Of a DNA stretch of 64,000 bases, positions 1 through 12,112 are shown piece by piece. Source of the stretch: Clavaria fumosa (taxonomy: Eukaryota; Basidiomycota; Agaricomycetes; Agaricales; Clavariaceae); the NCBI GenBank assembly GCA_951802425.1, contig OX637800.1, positions 1,364,001-1,428,000 of the forward strand, in the 5' to 3' direction. The number at the start of each line of letters is the position of its first letter. Within the stretch, counting starts at the first letter, position 1. Both the position numbers and the translations under genes were made by a program. The notes beneath the pieces were generated by a model. The model did not search any database. It had not been told where the DNA came from and saw only the letters and a program-made list of their open reading frames with translations.

Positions 1-1451
1 GCAGAGATGAGGTGGGTGAGAATCATGAAGCTGAAGAGGAGGAAGAGGAAGATGGCGATGATGATGATGATGACGAGGAGGAAGAGGAGGAGGAAGAGGA
101 AGAGGAAGGAGGAAGCGAAGAGCGCTCGTCTGGGCCCGGGTCTACCTCCATGTCCAGCCTCGGCCACCAAGTCACCTCACGCTACCCATTCCAGTTGCGT
201 ATGTCCGCACGCGGCAGCCTCTCTTCTGGCGGGCACGAGGGGCGCTCGCGCTCGCGCGGATCGCCCTCGACGTTCTCGCGGTCGACGAACTCGCCGATAT
301 CGCGCACGGCGCAGGCGTCGCGCCAGCGCGAGTCCCTCGACTCGCAGTCGCCGCGCTCGGGCGACGACTCGAGCTCGGGGCGGCGGCAGCTGACGGCTGC
401 GCTGCCCATGCCGCCGCGCAGGGTGAGGACGCAGCAGAGGAGTGTCCCGTCGCCGGTCTACCCCCCCGCGCCCGCGCCGTCGTCGATGGTGTTCCCTCAT
501 GGAAATGGGGCCAGGACTCGCGCCGAGAGCGAGCCTGCCGTGTACGAGTCGGCCGTGTATGAGTCCGCCGTGGGCGAGGAGGAAATAGAGGATTATGGAG
601 ACGACTTTGAGTTGGAGCAGCTCGAGGCTGAGGGTTCCCATGTAGAGGGCGAGGAGGAGGATGCGGTTGGCCTGCTCTCAGCATCCTCAGGGTCCAGTCC
701 ACGGGCCTCGTATACGAATGTCCGGACACGGACACGCAGCCTCCTCTCGGGCTCCGGCTCGAATCCGCGTTCAGACTCGCACTCCGGCTCCTCCCCGCGC
801 TCGAGGGCGGTGTCGTTCTCGCGGGCGGTGTCGGCGCGCTCGCGCTCGGCGTCGATCTCGAACGCGGCGCGGTCGCGCGCGCAGTCGCTGATCCGCGCTG
901 CGTCGCGCTCGTCGTCCGAGCTGCTCGTGCACGGCGCGATTCGCTCGCGGGCGAACTCGAGCATGGCGCGGCTTGAGGAGGACGTGCCGTATCCTTCTGG
1001 GGTGGCGGCGGGCTTGGGCGGCAGCCCCCCGAGCCCGGCGCGGAGCAGCCCGGGGAACGGACACCGCCGCCCGAGGATGTCCCTCGCGCCGCGGGCGACG
1101 ATCGAGGCGTCGCCGACGCTTGGGCGCATCCATAGGCGGGACTCGCCGGTCAGGCTGTCGTCGCTTGCTTTTCCCGTGTTGCTGAGGTCCGTCGGCGCCT
1201 CCCCGCCGCCCGCCACGGACTTTCCGACTTCGCCTGGTCCGGGGTTGGGGCCGGGCGAGTCGGCGGCGGCGAGTGGCACCGAGGGCTCGGAGCGGCAGGG
1301 CGAGAGCACGCCTGCGCTGTCGTTCGTCACCTCCCCTGCGACTTTGGAGGACGCCGCGGAAGGAAGAGCGGACCACGCGCTCGGCTCGTCTGCTTCGAGC
1401 GACGCCTCGGACGCCCCAGACGTTTCGAGGGCCTCGCCGCGGCCTGTATGA
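1..1451 (+). CDS. C-terminal part of an acidic, Ser/Arg-rich protein (5' end outside window)
   Basis: An open frame enters from the left edge (codons in phase from base 3) and ends at TGA 1449-1451, giving about 482 residues. It opens with a long Glu/Asp run, then is almost entirely low-complexity: Ser/Arg-rich stretches with many R-S, S-R-S and R-A-N-S dipeptides, short acidic patches (EEEIEDYGDDFE) and Pro/Gly-rich tail. I see no folded domain, membrane segment or catalytic motif. The basic RxxS context suggests a heavily phosphorylated regulatory tail, but that is inference. The parent protein is not recognisable from this part. The next gene (SUMO) lies on the opposite strand and converges on it. 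Coding potential is supported by strong G/C at third positions, which explains the long shadow frames on both strands here. Confidence 0.75.
   Translation, partial: RDEVGENHEAEEEEEEDGDDDDDDEEEEEEEEEEEGGSEERSSGPGSTSMSSLGHQVTSRYPFQLRMSARGSLSSGGHEGRSRSRGSPSTFSRSTNSPISRTAQASRQRESLDSQSPRSGDDSSSGRRQLTAALPMPPRRVRTQQRSVPSPVYPPAPAPSSMVFPHGNGARTRAESEPAVYESAVYESAVGEEEIEDYGDDFELEQLEAEGSHVEGEEEDAVGLLSASSGSSPRASYTNVRTRTRSLLSGSGSNPRSDSHSGSSPRSRAVSFSRAVSARSRSASISNAARSRAQSLIRAASRSSSELLVHGAIRSRANSSMARLEEDVPYPSGVAAGLGGSPPSPARSSPGNGHRRPRMSLAPRATIEASPTLGRIHRRDSPVRLSSLAFPVLLRSVGASPPPATDFPTSPGPGLGPGESAAASGTEGSERQGESTPALSFVTSPATLEDAAEGRADHALGSSASSDASDAPDVSRASPRPV
36..118 (+). repeat. Purine-rich (GAR/GAY)n triplet tract encoding poly-Glu/Asp
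   Basis: About 80 bases made almost only of GAG, GAA, GAT and GAC codons with a central run of GATs. It encodes the acidic run in the first gene. Triplet slippage could change its length without changing frame. Confidence 0.8.
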
Positions 1452-1990
1452 TCTTGACGCCTGATGCTTATATTTTTCTTCTTTTCTTCGTCGCGCTTCT
1501 TGTTGATGAGACTGCCTATGGCTTCTTTGATGTTGAGGGAGCACCGGCTAATGGAGCGCATGGCCACTGGCTTACCTCAATGCACGAGCATTCACGCATT
1601 GCGCTCTTTGAAGGACATTACATGGACGACGTTTTATCTTCACTTGCGACTTACGTTGCTACGTATTGAGGTGATATACGTCCATTTTTTTCCAGACAAA
1701 CGTTTCGGCATATTGACATCTCTCGACCTTGACAAAAACCAGCTCGTGCTCCAGAACTCACCCGCGACGTGGATTGTGAAGCACTAAAACTCTGCCCTAT
1801 TCTTCACACATGACTTATTCTCCAACGACTTTCTTACAATTGCTCTTTTTAAATGCATAATATCTTTTCTCTGGTGACGGTGCAGACGAAATGGAGAGAC
1901 CCAGCAAATATAAGTGAGTATGATGGGCGTAACGCAAAAGAGAAAGTAAGAGCGAAGGAACTGTCGATATACAGAAGATCCACCGTTCCG
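1452..1990. other. Convergent intergenic region
   Basis: The stretch between the stop of the acidic protein (+) and the stop of SUMO (-) should hold both 3' UTRs. It is more A/T-rich than its neighbours. I see no further gene in it. Confidence 0.5.
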
Positions 1991-2616
1991 TCAAGAGCCT
2001 CCGACCTCTGGTTAAAAAAAACCCTCAGAGATTATTCTCGCTTCAGAGATGACAGACGTACGTTCAACCATCACATCAATCGTATCTTCATGGGCAAATC
2101 ATCATCGATATTGCGTTTCGGTCATGGAGAGCAGAGTACATACCATTATCTTCCATGTCGAGACTCGCTGGTGTATCATCGTCGTTGATGCGACAACCAT
2201 CGTAGAGGAACCTATTCAATGGGCGTACGCGTTTTTTTTTTCAGTACGCCTCGTATATGGGTGAAGCGATGACGCGTTTGGCGACGCCAAGCACAATGGA
2301 AATAAGAACCCGCAGAACCGACGATAACCCACCGAATGCTTGAGACGTCCTTGCCCACTTTGTTCGCATAGGCACCTTGAAGCTTACTAAGTTTCGTGTT
2401 GCGCTTGATCTTGAAATACACCTCATCTCCTGATGCGCTCACGACCTAGCATGGGGGGACCGAAGCAGGCGACATTTTTGATTTAGTGACATCTTGGCAG
2501 GGCGAAAACCACCCAGTGTTTGGGGGTCGGCAACGAACCTTGATATTGATAGTCGAGCCTTCTGGTTTGACCTCAGCTTGAGGCGCTGCTGCGTTTTCAG
2601 CATTTACATCGGACAT
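1991..2616 (-). CDS. SMT3: SUMO (Smt3-type ubiquitin-like modifier precursor)
   Basis: Five exons read on the minus strand: 2539-2616, 2333-2445, 2144-2211, 2062-2085 and 1991-2007. They join in phase to 300 nt, giving 99 residues, the usual SUMO length. The start MSDVNAEN, then EVKPEG and INIKV, the beta-grasp core with YFKIKRNTKLSKL, then RFLYDGCRINDDDTP and DMEDNDTIDVMVEQ are all classic SUMO segments. The protein ends VGG-S, so the Ulp1-type protease would have to remove a single Ser to expose the Gly-Gly that is joined to target lysines in nucleus and cytoplasm. The last two coding exons are only 24 and 17 nt. Splice sites are GT...AG throughout. SUMO assignment is firm; splice sites were placed by eye. 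Confidence 0.93.
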
Positions 2617-3151
2617 GGTGTTACAAGAAGATAATCCAATGCGGTGGAAATCGTCAAGAGTGTCGTTCAAGAGAAATTAGGGAGGTCAGAGGTCTTTGGA
2701 GACGCTGAGGACGGCTGCGGCTTGCTCATTCGCTTACACAATCACCCGTTTGCCACACATGTCCATAATCGCAAAACAGGTGTGGAATTGCGGAACAAAT
2801 GTGCTACACAATCATTCCACAAGATTCCACTCCAGTCTCGCGCGTCTAAACCTCTTGATCTATCTGTGCTGCACCCGAGCAAGCCATGCAACTGTAGTCA
2901 GGATTATGCGATAAAGGACTAGTATAACCCTAAGATATAACCACCATTGTCGCACGCTGACAACGCCCCAAAGATGACCTCGACTGTGGCCGGAATTTAT
3001 TACGAAGGATGCTCGGGCTGAGGCATGTGGACCGGAGCATCCAACGTGGACTCGGATTGGAAAGCATGTGGAGGGATAACGCCCTCAAGAGTGAGTACTG
3101 ATGAATGCAGACGAAGAAAGATGCTACTATTTAGTCACCACGGAAACAACT
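2617..3151. other. Intergenic region upstream of SUMO
   Basis: It should contain the SUMO promoter next to 2616 and the 3' UTR of the following minus-strand gene. Short open frames are present but none has recognisable protein character. Confidence 0.45.
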
Positions 3152-4298
3152 TCAGATGGATGGGTGCGAGATCGTACGTGAAAATTTCCGGGCCAGGGGC
3201 TGCCTCCGCTCGCTGCGAACGTGAACCGGAGCGGTCGGACAGGGGTAAGAAGGGTTATGCTGCCTCGGCAGCGGCGGTGCAGTCGGTGTCTCTGGGGACA
3301 GTCTAGATTTCTTCGGAAGCGACTCGGCGCCCTCAGGCGCTTCGACGTCGTGCGCGCGCCTTTTCCCTTTATCTGCAGGGCTGATTCGTGTCGACGTCTC
3401 TGATGGGGCTTCGAAAATGACGGTCGATATTGGTGGTGGTCGTGGCCGTGGAGGGCGGACTCTGCCATTGAGCGTACCCAGTACCTGGGCTCGCTGCCAC
3501 CGCCCCTCCTCCCTCTCCTCGTCGGACATTTTCGCGACCTTCCTGGGGCGCCAGGGACGGGGTCCTGACGCATCATACTCGCGCAGTGAGCGCCAGTCCG
3601 CCAACGTCCAGTCCCGCTCGCTCTCCTCGGGCGTGACCCATCCAACATCCAGTAAGCGGCGCAGTGTGCGGCCGGGTACCGGACGCTTGCGCGGCTGCTC
3701 AAAGAGTATGTTGTCGTACTCTATCAGCTCGAGGAGTGGATTGGACACGACCAACGTCGGCGGCACCGTGGGGTCTGGCTGAAAGGCATAGTCGCGGACC
3801 TTGATGTTGTGTCGGGCAAGCAGTTCGTGTAGAGGTTCTTCCACTTTGACGGGTGGTTCCTCGTCTGCCGGCTCTGTTGGAGTAGGCGAGGCTGGGCCGG
3901 CAGGTTCGGTCAGGGTGGGCGAAGCTCGACCGGCAGGATCAGGAGTGATGAATCCCGACATCCACGAAGCCAATTTCAGTTTCGCAGCTGTGAATGGGTG
4001 AAGAGGAGGAGGGACGGCCACTTTCAATGGCGATGGGGGACGACAGACAGAAGGCCGCTGTTGCAAACGCCGAGATGAAGTTGTAATTTGATATCACACA
4101 GGAGAGAGGTAAACAACTTGCATGTTCCAGCGGCCGATCGCGCATGAGAAGCTCGCTCAATGTGCGTATCACAGGCAGCGGGGTATGTGTTGAGGGCCCT
4201 GCAGGCGGCTCGGACCGTGCACGATCGTAGGCATCACGCAGGCGTGCATAGTCTGTAGGGCCGTCAAATGGTGATGCGAGCTCGGTGATGGAATCCAT
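3152..4298 (-). CDS. Hypothetical proline-rich protein, probably nuclear
   Basis: Exon 1 runs from ATG 4298 to about 4118 and exon 2 from about 4020 (or 3988) to TGA at 3152; both acceptor choices keep phase. Exon 1 begins MDSITELASPFDGP. The exon 2 product has Pro/Thr-rich repeats (EPAGPASPTPTEPAD), a short conserved-looking middle (HNIKVRDYAFQPDP, RTLRRLLDVGWVTPEE, WRPRKVAKMSDEE) and a basic tail with KGKRRAHD and LPKKSRLSPE that look like nuclear localisation signals. Length is about 330 residues. I do not recognise the family; it resembles the taxon-restricted proteins common in mushrooms. Function unknown. Confidence 0.6.
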
Positions 4299-4772
4299 TG
4301 CGTGGATAGGACGACGACGCCTTTCTCCTTTGCCCTTTATATGCAAAAAATGCCCCGCGCGCCACTTGTTGCGAAGCTGTAAGTGGCTCTAGCGCGCAAG
4401 AGGCGCGCTGATCGTCAACAAAGAATAAGTAATCGATGAGTCGATGAGACAAGCAATTGAGTTACCTTCAAACGTTTGTCGATGGCGAACCGTTGTGATG
4501 AGCGGTGTGGCGAGGACAATTGGCAATTTCAAGCGCTGACTCACTGAAACTGACTGAGAAGGCCACAACACAAACTCAGTCCAGTTCCGCTCAGTCCGCT
4601 GTTGGCGGTACTCCCGCTTGCAGTGCCACCAGATTACAGGGTCGGTCTTTGGCGGTGTGTGCTGAAATAGTTACCGTGCCTAGTTACTACATTCAATCTC
4701 TCTCCAAAGTCTGGAGCAGTAAACGGGCTCTATGGACCACCCCAAGTAAGGTAGTTTGTGTAAGGCTAGGCT
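4299..4772. other. Intergenic region
   Basis: Promoter side of the hypothetical gene (start 4298) and 3' side of the Ypp1-like gene. I see nothing else that I can support. Confidence 0.4.
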
Positions 4773-7700
4773 TCACAAACAGTGTCCAATAGCAGTACCC
4801 ATGTCCCGCAATCCCCTCCGTTCGGATAACTCGAGCGCAAAGCTTAGGCACTTGCGCTCTCTCTCCTTGCGCCCTTGCAACCCGCAAGCCTTCGCTAAAT
4901 AGTACCACGCCTCGGGCGAGTCCCAGCCGGCTCCACGTGTCAGATGTGACAGTAGCCCCGCGGCAAGGTCCACCCTCTTTTCTCTGTTCTTCGAGCTTAT
5001 TCCGACCTCGCTCGACGGCGACAGATACAGTCGACAGAGGTGGACCGTGGCGGAGATGTCATCGGGGCATATGAACAACGCCTTTTGGAACGCATCGACG
5101 GCATCCTGATCGCGATCTAGTGCTGCATGGTATAAGCCGAGCTGTGGAGAGCAAACGTGAGAAAAAGAACATTTTTGTGCGCCGCGCGCTTGTGTCGCTG
5201 TACCTGCGTCCATACCGCCGGATTCCCCTCATCCCGCACTTCCGCTTCCTGTATTGCGGCTTTCGCCTGCTCTATCTTGCCCTGCCTCCTGAACGTAGCG
5301 GCGGACATCAACCACAAGTCGCTTAGTAGTCGGTTCTCTTTCGCCACTCGGCTGCTCATCCTAGTTGTCTGCTGGTCTGGAGCAGGAACGATTGGTGGAG
5401 GTGGCGGAGGCGGTGGTGGCGATGAAGTCGCTTGGCGCGGCGGATGATGTGGCTTGATCAACATGCTAAGTCGTCTCCGCGAATGTATTGACGACGCCTG
5501 GTAAGGCGGTGGTTGCGTAAAATTGAAGCCTCCACATTCCAAGTCATAAGTGAAAAAAAGCATCTGAGAGAGCGGAAGTTCGTACCAGGAACAGCGGACA
5601 TCGCCCCCTGCGATCGGGCATCCCCGTTTCGCGCAGCTCCAAGTCTCTTGATGTTAGTGGTGATTCTTGCTTGGCCTTTATTCACTCTGTTACGCAGCAT
5701 CCGCTGAACTTTCCTCCCAGCTGACTTCTCTCTGTCTGCCGAAGGCGAACCCTTGTGCCGTGGTTTGTTGTCTTTTTCATTAGTAGGGGATTGCGGGGAC
5801 TCTTCATGAGGGATGGTGATGGAAAGGTCTTTTCCATGTCCACTGACTTCAGGAGGGACTGAGAGAAACGCGCCGTTTTCAGACCCATGAACTATGTTTG
5901 AGGATCCCATTGCCTTTTCAAGGTCAGGTGCTAGCATCAATTCCGAGGGTGATTTCAGATCCACAGAAATCCTGCTCTGGGCTGTAGAAGACCGATCTAC
6001 ATGGAAAGCAGCTAACCTTAGCAACTGAACCATGTTGAACAGAGCGTAGAACACACGTTGATCCTGAACCAATCCCCTCTTCTCAGCAATCCATTTAAAA
6101 ACCTCAAACCACTTCACCCCAGCGCTCTCCGGGCCTTCCATATACTCCGTCAGGGCTACCTGCGTCATGCGCAGTTGAAGAGACTGCTCAAACAGCTCTG
6201 CAGACGAGCACGGAGGGTAGTCAGAGAGCGGCGCGAGAAGCGATTCGGCGGGTGGAAATTCCGTCGTGTGCATGTCGATGACGTGATCCTGGAGGGGCGG
6301 CAAATTGCTCGGCCGTTCGTTCGCGCGGCCGGCCATATCAGCGTTCTGAGCCGTTGTACTGTCGTTGTCGAGTTGCGTGGTGCTGGGCCCATCTCTGCCG
6401 CCGCTGCTCTCGGTCGAAAGCTCGCCTGCATTCCCATCTTCCTCTCCAAGTGCCACCCCTTCCTCAATCGCGCCCTTGGCTGCCGTCCAATTTTCCGTTT
6501 TCGCCAGAAGCAGGGCCAGCAAATGCCAGTGCCGGACTTCTCGTGGTTGTATCTCGACCGCCATCCCGGCATGGACGATTGCTTGCTCCAGATCCTGCGA
6601 GGTTCCCGGGCGGGCGAGTGCAAGTGCAAGGTGGTGATGCCCAGAGGCCGTAGGGTGTCTTTGAACAGACTGTGTCAGCTTTTCGAGGCACTGAGATAGC
6701 CGTTCAGGCCGAGTCTGAGGGTTATCTTCTGTTCATGGCTGAGCAAAACGTAACATCGATTGTTGAATTAAATGCCTACCCTTGACGGCCATTGTCGAGT
6801 GCCATATCCCTTCGGCAAGATCGAGCCTCGCCACCCACTCGTCGTTTATGGAGTTCACTTTGGCTTTTGCTCTCTCGATCAAAGCCCCAGCCTCCCTGGC
6901 CGCCTCCATCCCCTCGGTTCCGGACGCGGATGTCCGACACAACATCCTGGCACCCTGAACGAGGGTCTCTACCCACTTCTGGGTTGAGTCCGCATTCACA
7001 TGCCGGACGCCCGCGTTGCTGGCTTCAAGCGCTTTCGAGACGACCTGCACATACAACTGTAGCGACCGCTTGGCCATTGCGACGTCCCCATATACGTAGG
7101 ACAACCGCGACATGTGGCGGAGGACGCGGTATGAATTGAACGTTAGACGCGAAGCCCACCAAAGTATCTGGGTATAAGGGTCAACGGGGTTTTAGAGCGA
7201 CATGGCGCAACTGACATCGATGACCCAACCAGCTTGATGGCCGACTGCCCCGTGGACTTCCCAAACGGCGACGCAAAGATCGACAAACTCTTCGACTTTG
7301 GCGTTCCGCTGGCCTGCCTTGGGAAATCGCGTGCTGTAGGTCAGTATGGCACGATACTCGTTTATCACGGTGCGCGCGGTTTGGAGCCACGAGCTTGTGC
7401 CTGGGTTCGGTGTAGCAGACGGAGAGGGTGATAGTATGAGCGCGCGTAGGTGTATGGTATTGATGGTGGATCGGTGGTGGGTACGGAAAGTAGCGGGCCA
7501 ATATCTGCTGCATGCTGTGTAGTGCGACAGCCATGTGCAAAGAATTGTCTTTGTGCGTGCGGCGAGAATGATAGCTCGCCAGAGCAAGCGCTCAACCCAA
7601 CGCCATAGCTCTCGGAAGATGGTAAAGGAGATGAAGTTGAGCTTGCCTGATTCTGCTGGAACTGAGTCAGGGACAGAGGCGATCTCTGTCTCGATTACCG

Positions 7701-8561
7701 TAAGAAGTGGGAGAGCAGCGCTGTACACATCGAGGGCCCGCTTAAGGTCTGCGGGAGAAAGCCTTTCGTGTGACATGCCTACCATTCGGATCAGGTTGAA
7801 GAATTAGTACTGTGTAGATTAATAGTAACACACCTTGTAAACAAATACTCCGAATTGTCTCGGTTATTGCCCAAGCCCTGCCGTCTTTGATTTCGATCAT
7901 GTACAAGGGCTCGGAAGGGGGATAACCCCATGAACTCGCAGCGGAAGTCTCGCCTCCAAGGGAGGACTGAAGGGGAGCGGAACTTGGCGCAGTAGAGATA
8001 GGCTTTGGAATGCGAGAAGTTATGTTACTGAAATCGGACACGCTAGCGAGATGGCGAAGGCACTCCACGGGACTACCGATGGCATAGGCATAATAGGCGA
8101 GTATAAAATCTTGATTCTGATTGAGACGATTTCAGCAAATCTAGATGGTCTCCATGGTTGCAACGTACGTCTTGGATAGGACTCTGCAGGTTCTTCAATA
8201 ACTCATATGCCGCAGATGCCTCTTCGAGCCGCTCCTCAGGTAGGACGCACTCCATTCCCAGGACGAACGCAGCGTGCATATCTGGTTGCACATCATCTTG
8301 GTCCACGTCTTCTCCCAGCAGCAGTGCGAGTGCTTGAGTTTGATTGGCGATCTCTGCGATGGCGGCCGACTCAGCGCAGTGTTTCTGGAACTTGCGAAGC
8401 AGTTCGGACCAGGTCAGCGCAGAACCACTCGGTGTCTTCGCCGGATTCAATGTCGCCCATTTGCCCGCAGTGAGAGCTGCTCGGAGTTCAGCCCAGTAGT
8501 GCAGTGCTTTCATGCCCAGACTCGGAGCGGACTCGGAGCAGAGAGCGTGGGGAAAAGTCAT
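4773..8561 (-). CDS. YPP1: Ypp1/TTC7-family TPR protein (plasma-membrane PI4-kinase complex)
   Basis: About seven exons on the minus strand: 8169-8561, 7834-8116, about 7211-7778, 6785-7171, 5586-6728, 5203-5500 and 4773-5143. ATG 8561 was taken; MKALHYWAELR at 8513 is an alternative start. The protein is a helical TPR solenoid: N-terminal FILAYYAYAIG and CLRHLASV, middle WRWVERLLWRAIILA and LVQGARMLC, a HWHLLALLLAKTENW TPR, then C-terminal pairs LGLYHAALDRDQDAVDAFQKA and AWYYLAKACGLQGRKERE. A low-complexity Pro run lies near 5395-5430. In yeast Ypp1 (TTC7 in animals) links the PI 4-kinase Stt4 to Efr3 at the plasma membrane to make PI4P; that role is from family knowledge. No Stt4 or Efr3 gene lies nearby. 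Only the first two junctions were phase-checked. Confidence 0.8.
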
Positions 8562-8668
8562 GCAACGTCGCCGATCAAAAACGTGACCCAGTTCGAGGTT
8601 GTTGTTCGCACCATGCGTACTTGCAATTCTCCTGCTTCCAAACGGCGATTATGCTAGAACTACAAGCG

Positions 8669-9814
8669 CTAAAATGAGTCATAGTCGCCAATCCTCACAC
8701 CGATTCCCAGCTTTTCTGCTTTCGCAACGACGGCACTCGTGATTGCGACGTCTTGCAGTCCTATCCCAACCGTTTTGAATACTGTCACGGACTTGGATTT
8801 AGCGACTGCGAGCTTGGTCTCGACTGGAATGATGTTGGCGTTGATAGCTACACCCAATTTCTGCTTGTCCTCTGGGTCCATTCGGAGGTTTACCAATTCC
8901 CCAATCTCCATCATGTCCTCAGTACCTATCCCGCTCGCTATAATTTCTCCAGCCTCTTTGGCGCACGCCTCTCTAGAGTCGACCACTACGATTCCCGCAC
9001 GTTTCAATAATTCTTCGTCACATTCCCTCATACCTGGTGTATAGCTTCCCACCAAATTGATGTGTACGCTGCCTTCTGCCCTTAGTGCCGTCGTTGGGAA
9101 TAGTGGTTTTGTTGAAGATGTCGCTGTGCATATTATGTCTGCCTCCGCGACGCACGTCTCGACCTTTCCTCTGTCGTCCAATGGTATGAGTGTGGTCGTC
9201 ACAGCTGGAAAGCGATCACACAGCTTTGATTGGAGAGCTCTGGAACGGGCATTTATGGTGCGATTGATAATCGTGCAACGTGAGATTGAAGGGAAATAGC
9301 GCAAATGCAAGTCGACGTGTGATGCAATTTGGGCTCCTGCGCCGAACACCACCAGCACTTTTGGCGTTGGTGACGCTAAAAGACATGACGCCAACAGCGA
9401 GGCTGTTTGACAATGGGTGATCTGATCAGTACGATTTGGTCAATCATTACAGTAAGAAGAATCCGCACTAGCCGCAGTGCGAATGGCAGTCAATTGCCTG
9501 GCGTTGACCAAAGCCTTGACGACACCCGTTACTTCATCGATCAGCAGAGAGCTCGCCGGCAACCCACGCTGATTAGCCCCGGACGAGGGTACGCTGGCGA
9601 CTTTCATTGCTGTGCCGACGCCCTGTATTCGAGCTGGCATCCAAAGAGTGGTGTGATTGGTGGCCATGACAGTGGTGCGATGCGGTGCGACCATGTCTGA
9701 GGAGTTGACGGATAGAAGATCGAGCACAGAGGCCATCATAAAGACAAGGAATGAAGGTGAAAGATGTTGTATGACTTGGGATACATCATTGGAAGAGAGA
9801 ACGATGAGAGACAT
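8669..9814 (-). CDS. Ornithine cyclodeaminase / mu-crystallin family NAD(P)-binding protein
   Basis: Two exons, 9451-9814 and 8669-9402, join in phase to 1098 nt (365 residues), a little longer than the 310-350 usual for the family. Exon 1 starts MSLIVLSSNDVSQVI and carries the substrate-side region (PARIQGVGTAMKVAS, LLIDEVTGVVKALV). Exon 2 starts the Rossmann fold with KVLVVFGAGAQIASHV, the Gly-x-Gly-x-Gln dinucleotide site, followed by CTIINRT, then HINLVGSYTPGMRECDEELL and GIGTEDMMEIGEL, all typical. Members turn ornithine to proline with loss of ammonia, or reduce ketimines and make other amino acids; the substrate here cannot be told from sequence. It lies head to head with the ZIP transporter, about 230 bp apart. 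Confidence 0.88.
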
Positions 9815-10042
9815 TTCGAAAAGGATGGCTGAAGGGCAGCTAATGGTTCAGTCGAGAATTCAATCAATCTGGAGAGCAAAAACGCACTGTTTGTGCTCAA
9901 CGGCCGTTCCACCTGCACCGGATTTAGGGTTAGGTGTTAGCCCCTTACCTAAGCTCCTTTACACCCTGAGCAACTGAGGTGGTCCTCGCTGATACGGTTA
10001 TGCCAACATGCGACCATCAGCTCTTTAAGACACGCTAAGAAA

Positions 10043-11793
10043 ATGCGCAAACTTAGAAGGGTCTTCACTCCTACGATGATGTTTCAAACCGCTGTGTCTC
10101 TCGGCAACAATGCCTACGTTGTGGCGGCATCTTCCTCTCCCAATAGTTCTTCCATGCTGGAATCGTGGAAATCGACTCTTGCGTCAGGCATGAGTTTCGA
10201 ACCTGGCCATGCGAACGTGGGGCCTCAGCTGACAGTTTTAGTCGTTATTTTTGTTGTTTCCCTCCTTGGTGAGCAGTTCTCCGCAGCAACATCCGGCTAC
10301 TTATTCACTATTCCGAAGCGGTATCGTTCCCATCGATCTCTAAAAGAGTGCACGCCATATCCATTCCGAGAATCATTTTCTTTATCGGAAAGCATTTCGG
10401 AACGGGTGTCATATTATCCACCGCATTCGTTCACCTCTTGCAAGATGCTTTCGAAACCTTGCAAGACCCCAGAGTCAAGGCGCAATGGGACACAAGTCGG
10501 CTGCCTGGTCTAATAGTGTATGACTTTACTGCTCAATTTTGTGATTTGGGTAATTTCATCGTAACCATTTTCAGATTAGGATCCCTTCTGACGATCTTCG
10601 CGATCGAATGTGAGCCTTACGCATGGATGTCTTCTATCTCTACTCATACTAAGGTCTCTCCTAGTCGTGTCGACCTCTTACGTGTTCCATTTGCAATCCA
10701 ATTTATCTACACCACCAACTCCTTCCCGCTCGCGAAGATCGTCAGACGCGTCCAATAACCGACATACACCACCCATCTCTTCCGACTCAGACCAAGCTAC
10801 TGCTGCAACCCCTCCGTGTGTCTCAGGGAGCTCGTTTTCACATGCACCCCGCAGCCGACACTACCACAGCCGCTCCAAGTCCTTCTCATATGGGTCTTCA
10901 GCACCGCCTGCCCGTCTGCACGGGCAGTCGATATTCGAGGGACACCATCGACACGAGTCGCGCGACTCCCATGTGGCGCACCACGACCTCGGATTGAGGA
11001 AGGGCGCACGGTGGGACGAAGTTGGGGCCGCCGGTGCCATCGGCCCATCGGCCATGCATGCCCACTCACATGGTCACGACGTGGAAACAGGAGACGAGGA
11101 AAGGCCCAAATTTGGGACGAGAAGGCAAGTCGTCGGGATATTGGTACGTTTTCGGTTGACTTCGTTCCACTGCCGAAATTGATCCTGCTTTCATAGGTAT
11201 TGCAAATGGGAATAATGATACACAGCTTGATCATAGGGATCACTCTAGGCATTGTCACATCAGGGTCAGAATTCAGTAGGTTTTGGTCCTCTCACTGTTC
11301 GCTTACAGCTTTCTGAAAATTTCCGCCAGCCTCTCTCGTTGTAGCAATCATCTTTCACCAACTCTTCGAGGGCCTTTCGCTCGGTATACGGATATCTTCT
11401 ATCTCGACTGACGACAACACAACCTGTTTCTCCTTCCTTTCACTCAAACAAACACTAGCGGTCCTCTTCGCCGTAACCACGCCACTCGGTATCCTCATCG
11501 GCGTCGCGTCCATCATCCAGGGCCGTGATCGCGGTAAGCCACCCCACACGTAACGCACGGTCCAGGCTACTCATCAACAGATGTTCTCTCCTTGTAATTC
11601 AGTCCAACTCCTCCTGGCCCAAGGTCTCATGTCTGGCATCTCCGCCGGCATGCTCATCTACGCTGCAACCGTGGAGATGCTCGCGGGCGACTTCGTCATG
11701 GATCCTACGCTGTGGAAGAAGCCTGTCAAGATGCAGGCACTGGCCCTTGTAAGTTTAGCGGCGGGTGCAGCGGCCATGGCGATGGTGGAATGA
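10043..11793 (+). CDS. ZIP-family zinc/iron transporter
   Basis: Starts at ATG 10043 (exon 1 to 10268, exon 2 from 10319) and ends with TGA 11791-11793, with about six exons. The first hydrophobic segment is LTVLVVIFVVSLL; the second is RIIFFIGKHFGTGVILSTAFVHLLQDA; a long loop is rich in Ser and His (HGHDVETGDEE, HHRHES), as usual between helices 3 and 4 in this family. The transport-pore helices follow: MIHSLIIGITLGIVTSG and IIFHQLFEGLSLGIR, the ZIP signature with metal-binding His, then AVTTPLGILIGV and GLMSGISAGMLIYAATVEML. It should move zinc or iron into the cytosol across the plasma membrane or from a compartment. Fungal relatives are Zrt1/Zrt2. Metal choice and exact inner splice sites are not settled. 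Confidence 0.88.
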
Positions 11794-12112
11794 GGACATA
11801 TGGCGCTATTCATGTGCATTGAATAAATGTAAGAGTAGCGGTTGTTGCCAGTGATCAACTTCACACCAAAGCTCTGAAGTGTGAAGTCAAGACCGCCAAG
11901 GTGGAGCCAAGCTTAAGTGACAGTAGTTGAACGTTGATCCGCTCGTTTCCTGGTCGACTGGATAAATGAACTCAAGACAAAGCCTACGACTGATTCAGTC
12001 ATATATTGTCACGTGACTCGTAATCCAAGAAGTCTTTAATTGCTCGCAACGCTGGTGGTCGACGCTGTCTGGTTACTTCCCATCATAGTCCCTTCTTCCT
12101 TCCTACGCCATC
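11794..12112. other. Intergenic region between ZIP and PP2C genes
   Basis: The two genes run in the same direction. The stretch should hold the ZIP 3' UTR and the phosphatase promoter. Nothing else is recognisable. Confidence 0.4.

Noticed and set aside
172..1567. Long minus-strand open frames opposite the first gene
   Set aside because: They mirror the G/C-rich third positions of the plus-strand gene and are Arg-rich shadows with no independent features.
9923..9936. TTTAGGGTTAGG, resembling the TTAGGG telomere repeat
   Set aside because: Fewer than two full units with no longer array around it; chance is enough.
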